NCBI RefSeq assembly: GCF_000224145.3
Contig: NC_020172.2
Coordinates: forward strand, 2,379,962-2,443,961
Direction of reading: 5' to 3'
Length of the DNA: 64,000 bases
Source of the DNA: Ciona intestinalis
Taxonomy: Eukaryota; Chordata; Ascidiacea; Phlebobranchia; Cionidae
Below the pieces are notes generated by a model. It did no database searches and was not told the DNA's origin. It was given only the letters and a program-made list of their open reading frames with translations. Position 1 is the first letter of the stretch. The number at the start of each line of letters is the position of its first letter. Positions 61,401 through 64,000 of the stretch are shown here, piece by piece. The position numbers and the translations under genes are program-made.

Positions 61401-64000
61401 TACATTCATTCATACATTCAGGTACCGCTCCCCAGATGGTACATGCAACAACCTCCACCACCCAATGTGGGGAGCTTCACTCACTCCTTTCCATCGCTTG
61501 TTACAACCCATCTATGAAAATGGATTCAATGCTCCTATCTCATGGAACAACAACAAAAAGTGAGACTAACTTATTTATTACACTATAAACTGCTACCACA
61601 AATTTATGATTTATTTTGAATAAAAAAATGAAAAACTGGAACAACATCTAAATGTATATCTATTAAAGTGCCCTATAACCATCTTAAACTTTTAGTATCA
61701 TATTTCTTAGCCATGTTTAGACCCCCATACTAATAACAGATGTTTTCGAAATTTTAGAGATTTCACTCTCTTCCTTGTTTAATGTTTAGTAAAATTTAAC
61801 ATTTTCTTAACTATATCAGTAAACTCACTCAAACTTCACCCCCAGATACAACAACAACACTCTACCCTCACCCCGTTCTGTGTCGGTGGGTGTGTTAATG
61901 TCAGCAGGATCACGACCCCCAAGAAAAGACCCCGATTTTACCCACATGGTGATGCAGTGGGGTCAATTCTTAGATCACGACCTTGATTTCACAACCATGG
62001 CTCCAAGTGTGCAAAGATTCTCAGATGGTTTGGCGTGCAAAGACACTTGTGAACATGAAGCTCCTTGTTTTCCTATTCTAGGTATACAAACATATTCAAA
62101 GGTGTATGAAATATTGTTATATAGAATGTTTTTGCAATTTTTTAGGTTTTCTTTCATTTAAAACCTATACATGGATTAAGATTATAATAAAACAAATTTT
62201 CTTTAATAGAAAAGTAGAAACTATTTTTCTTTTTTTTTTATAAAAAAAATCCTTTTGAACTAAATCTATATCAGTTAAAAACGGCTGTTATATTTTTACT
62301 TCCCTTGATTTCCTTTCTTCCAGTTGATAACGACTCCCGCCACTCCCGTTTCCACCACCACCCCCCATCACCAAGGAGACATGGAAGGCAACATCCACAC
62401 GGATCAGGAAGATGCATGACCTTCACAAGATCAAGTGCGGTGTGTGGATCTGGGATTACTTCCGTATTCTTCAGTGCAATATCCAGGAGGGAACAAATAA
62501 ACCAGGTGATTTGTAATTTGTACGTTAGTGCATAAAACAAGGATTTTTTTGGTCAGTCCTAAAATACAGATAACAACATATGTAAGAGAAGACTTTCATT
62601 TCATACTTGTTTAAAAAGCGTATACTGTTTTTAAGAATTTGTACCTTGTTTACAAAGTTATATTTAATATGCTTTGGTGCTATGGCTCAGTGGTTAGATA
62701 CTTGCTTCGGAAACAAATGATACCGGGTTCGATGCTGGTACTGGCAGGGTTCTTGGGGAAAACTACTTTTAGTGGACAACCCAATAATAACTAAATTAAT
62801 CATAGCACCCTGTGTGTCGGAAGAATAGGTGTGCAACAGCCAAGCTTTTTTACACACTTTTATCCATAGCAAGTTTTAACCACTGTTGTTTTGCTGCTTA
62901 TGGTGTAGTATTAATCATATAACATTTTACATCACCAGATAACATCTTATTTGGATGCGTCAAATGTATACAGTAGCAATGATAAAGAAATGCGGAATCT
63001 GCGAGATTTTTCATCAGACCTTGGTTTATTGAAGGAAGGCCAGTCACTTGAACTTGGACAGAAACCATTGTTACCTTACAATGTATATAGTGACCTTGAA
63101 TCTGGTAAGTATATACAAGCATGATGCTATGAAAAATGGTGGACAATAATCTTCCTATAGTTTTGTCTTTTTTAAGCTTTAAATATATTTTGACACTAAC
63201 ACTGACAGACAAATGTGTTTTGGGAAAAAAATTAGCAGACATTACTCCTACCTAATAGTCACTAATCAGTTGTAGCACCCTGGGTGTCAGGATAATAAAT
63301 AAACTCTAGCCTAGATGATAGGCAAACTCTAGGTCTTATGGTGTATTTAGCTGTAGGACCTTACCTGCGGAAAACGGATTAAAAAATCTTGTTTCTTGAA
63401 TGCTGGTAAACCCTTTTAACACTGTATTAATTTGTACCTTTCTCTGTAAGTACTTAGTAAACCGCCATATTAGGCCCAAATTGGCCATTTACCCTAAAAT
63501 TCACTATTAAACCTTTGAGGTATCTCTTTTTTTCCAGGTTCAAACTCGATACAGTTGGTTGCTCCTCTTGATTGTTTTCGTGGCGAAGGTGAAACTGCCC
63601 GTCAACGAAGCGTTCCTTGTTTCCTTGCTGGTGATCTAAGAGCTAACGAACAAGTGGGTAGTTAAACATTTTGAACTAAGTTTTACATTTTATTGTCCGG
63701 GAAAGACTGGTTTTTATTTGTTGCTTTGGAAAATTAGTCTTTTAAATATGCTTTTTATTTATGTGTGGGAAACTATTTGTCAATGTTATATAAAGAAGTT
63801 TGTCAATGTTATATAAAAAAGTGTGAAAATGTTATACAATACACTATCATGCTAGCGTGCCTCTAACATTTACCGTGATGACCATTTCAATTCAGGTATC
63901 GTTAACTACAATGCACACATTATGGATGAGGGAACACAACAGAATTGCACGATATATAAAACAAGTTAACCAGCATTGGGACGGAGATACAATCTTCCAT
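40453..64000 (+). CDS. PXDN: Peroxidasin, N-terminal 1227 codons (3' end outside window)
   Basis: Peroxidasin is a secreted heme peroxidase that makes HOBr to form sulfilimine cross-links in collagen IV. Twenty-nine exons join in phase: 40453-40643, 48397-48468, 50053-50124, 51167-51238, 52438-52509, 53821-53889, 54247-54425, 54892-55009, 55193-55275, 55852-55970, 56146-56266, 56438-56545, 56851-57012, 57370-57477, 57615-57731, 58100-58277, 58563-58696, 58968-59084, 59449-59559, 59844-59948, 60290-60383, 60554-60738, 61107-61257, 61422-61559, 61846-62081, 62324-62505, 62939-63104, 63538-63653, 63896-64000. Order: signal peptide, LRRNT ([14 protein letters not shown]), five LRR exons, LRRCT, five Ig domains, RQKR at 764-767, peroxidase domain. 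Active-site motifs seen: QFLDHDLD (Asp1002 heme ester, His1003 distal, Asp1004 calcium), TSYLDAS (calcium, 1100-1106), GDLRANEQ (Arg1188 catalytic, Glu1191 heme ester), MREHNRIA. The proximal His and VWC region lie beyond the window. Confidence 0.95.
42063..42251 (-). mobile_element. MITE copy 11 (minus orientation)
   Basis: It begins TATAGTAGGGTTGGGAAGAT and ends AAGGTATCATATATCTTACC then CCACAGTACTGTA. Reverse landmarks CATTTGGTAGTAAACAAAGA and CAATCAGGATATTTTGATAT are present. It directly abuts copy 12. Confidence 0.86.
42252..42436 (-). mobile_element. MITE copy 12 (minus orientation)
   Basis: It begins TATAGGGTGGGGGAAGATGG and ends AAAGGTATCCCGTCTCCCTC. Reverse landmarks are CGTCCCATTTGGTAGTAAAG and CTGTATCCTCACAACTCCCA. 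Same orientation as copy 11 with no spacer. Confidence 0.88.
44061..44257 (+). mobile_element. MITE copy 13, best-preserved (plus orientation)
   Basis: Both ends are nearly intact: TAGGGTAGGGGAAGATGGGA at the left and AAGGTGTCCCATCTTCCCCC followed by ACCCTA at the right, giving terminal inverted repeats of about 27 bases. The interior has TTTAGCACATAATATACAAA and GGAGTCGTGAGGATAAAGTT. PXDN intron 1. Confidence 0.92.
47481..47618 (+). mobile_element. MITE copy 14, internally deleted (plus orientation)
   Basis: It begins TATAGTACTGTGGGGTAAGA and ends CTTCTTATCCCACCCGACTA; only about 138 bases remain because the left interior is missing between TTAGCACCTAA and GGGGTCGTGGGGCTACGG. PXDN intron 1. 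Confidence 0.75.
52086..52240 (+). mobile_element. MITE copy 15, internally deleted (plus orientation)
   Basis: It begins TATAGTAGTTTGGGGAAAGA and ends AAAAGGTGTCCCATCTCCCC then CCACTCTACC. The segment normally holding the AGCACATAATATCC motif is absent. PXDN intron between LRR exons. Confidence 0.82.
53114..53232. repeat. Diverged direct repeat, period about 80 bp
   Basis: TTCTCAATACTTTAACAAAG followed by AGATGAAAAACGAAA at 53114 recurs as TTCTCAACACTTTAACAAAG and ATATGGAAAAGAAAA at 53194. PXDN intron before the sixth exon. No function apparent. Confidence 0.7.
55505..55735. repeat. SINE-like repeat copy A in PXDN intron
   Basis: Landmarks in order: TAGTGATCACTTGGATTAAG, TAAAGTGTCTTGTCGAAAGA, CACATATGTCCATAGTGGAA, TGTAACCTCTTGGGTAACCA, then TTTGAAGCTGGTCACTTCTC shortly after. 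The same order recurs in copy B at 57100, about 1.6 kb away, in the same orientation. The core resembles SINE-type repeats with a degenerate B-box. Confidence 0.7.
57100..57345. repeat. SINE-like repeat copy B in PXDN intron
   Basis: Landmarks: CAGTGATCACTGAGTTGAGG, AAAGTGTTTTGCCAAAGGAC, ATAAATGCCTACAGTGGAAG, CATAACCTCTGGGTTACCCA, then TTCAAAGCTTGTCACTTCTT. It matches copy A over about 230 bases, including the non-core tail, so a local duplication or two family members are both possible. Confidence 0.7.
59590..59775 (+). mobile_element. MITE copy 16, degenerate (plus orientation)
   Basis: It begins TACTGTGTGGTAAGAGGGAT and keeps ACGATTCTGTAAATATTCTA and TTTACTACCAAATAGAACGA. The right terminal repeat is not recognisable. 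PXDN intron before the RQKR exon. Confidence 0.55.
60850..60995. repeat. Degenerate SINE-like fragment in PXDN intron
   Basis: AAGTGTTTTGCCTCAGGGAG followed by ACATAGGCCTAAG echoes the AAGTGTTTTGCCAAAGGACA core of copies A and B. The remainder is too diverged to delimit well. Confidence 0.4.
62668..62860 (+). repeat. tRNA-derived SINE in PXDN intron
   Basis: It starts GGTGCTATGGCTCAGTGGTT (A-box-like) and has GATACCGGGTTCGATGCTGG (B-box-like) about 33 bases later, then a tail with ATCATAGCACCCTGTGTGTC. The T arm does not pair well and a long tail follows, so this is a SINE head rather than a tRNA gene. The tail motif recurs at 63240. Confidence 0.65.
63240..63330 (+). repeat. SINE tail fragment in PXDN intron
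   Basis: AGTTGTAGCACCCTGGGTGT followed by CAGGATAATAAATAAAC matches the tail of the element at 62668 without its tRNA-like head. It looks 5'-truncated. Confidence 0.5.
63776..63821. repeat. Two-copy 23 bp tandem repeat
   Basis: TTTGTCAATGTTATATAAAG at 63776 repeats at 63799 with a single change; a third, more diverged unit (AAAATGTTATACAAT) follows. Last PXDN intron in the window. Confidence 0.85.

Noticed and set aside
62668..62745. Possible tRNA gene with A-box-like and B-box-like motifs
   Set aside because: The T stem does not pair, and the sequence runs into a repeated tail, which fits a SINE.

Overview
The window looks like genomic DNA of a tunicate, most likely Ciona. The genes are compact and split into many exons by AT-rich introns. 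The proteins are clearly chordate. One family of short inverted-repeat elements and several SINE-like repeats are scattered through introns and spacers. All five recognisable protein genes lie on the + strand. There is no sign of prokaryotic, viral or CRISPR sequence.

Layout. (1) 280-5297: the C-terminal part of a SUCO-like SUN-family membrane protein, whose start lies before the window. (2) 6570-7076: SNRNP27, an intronless SR-rich protein of the U4/U6.U5 tri-snRNP. (3) 7614-12482: PPOX, the penultimate enzyme of heme synthesis, in 8 exons. Its ATG lies 64 bases after a poly(A) signal for SNRNP27 and just after a splice acceptor with no visible donor, which suggests an SL trans-spliced operon. 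(4) 15104-33113: a SoxC HMG-box transcription factor with one large first coding exon, a 16.4 kb intron and a 56-codon last exon encoding the conserved C-terminal motif. (5) 35522-38369: HYKK, hydroxylysine kinase, in 6 exons. (6) 40453 to the window end: peroxidasin (PXDN), read here as 29 exons and 1227 codons: signal peptide, LRR block, five Ig domains, then the first part of the heme peroxidase domain.

Non-coding content. At least 16 copies of a roughly 190 bp terminal-inverted-repeat MITE were found, in both orientations, including an opposed pair inside one HYKK intron and a head-to-tail pair in PXDN intron 1. Tail-like or tRNA-like SINE pieces occur in introns and spacers. The giant SoxC intron is poor in these repeats between about 16.5 and 30.8 kb and carries six perfect TGACGTCA palindromes; it is the best candidate for a regulatory landscape.

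The genes do not form one pathway, although PPOX makes the precursor of the heme that peroxidasin uses. I saw no undescribed multi-gene system. The most unusual points are the SoxC intron, the five-Ig peroxidasin with an RQKR site and a His-rich insert, the reading-frame break in SUCO, and the operon-like SNRNP27-PPOX junction. Exon boundaries were derived by hand from GT/AG sites, phase continuity and remembered family similarity; no database search was run.
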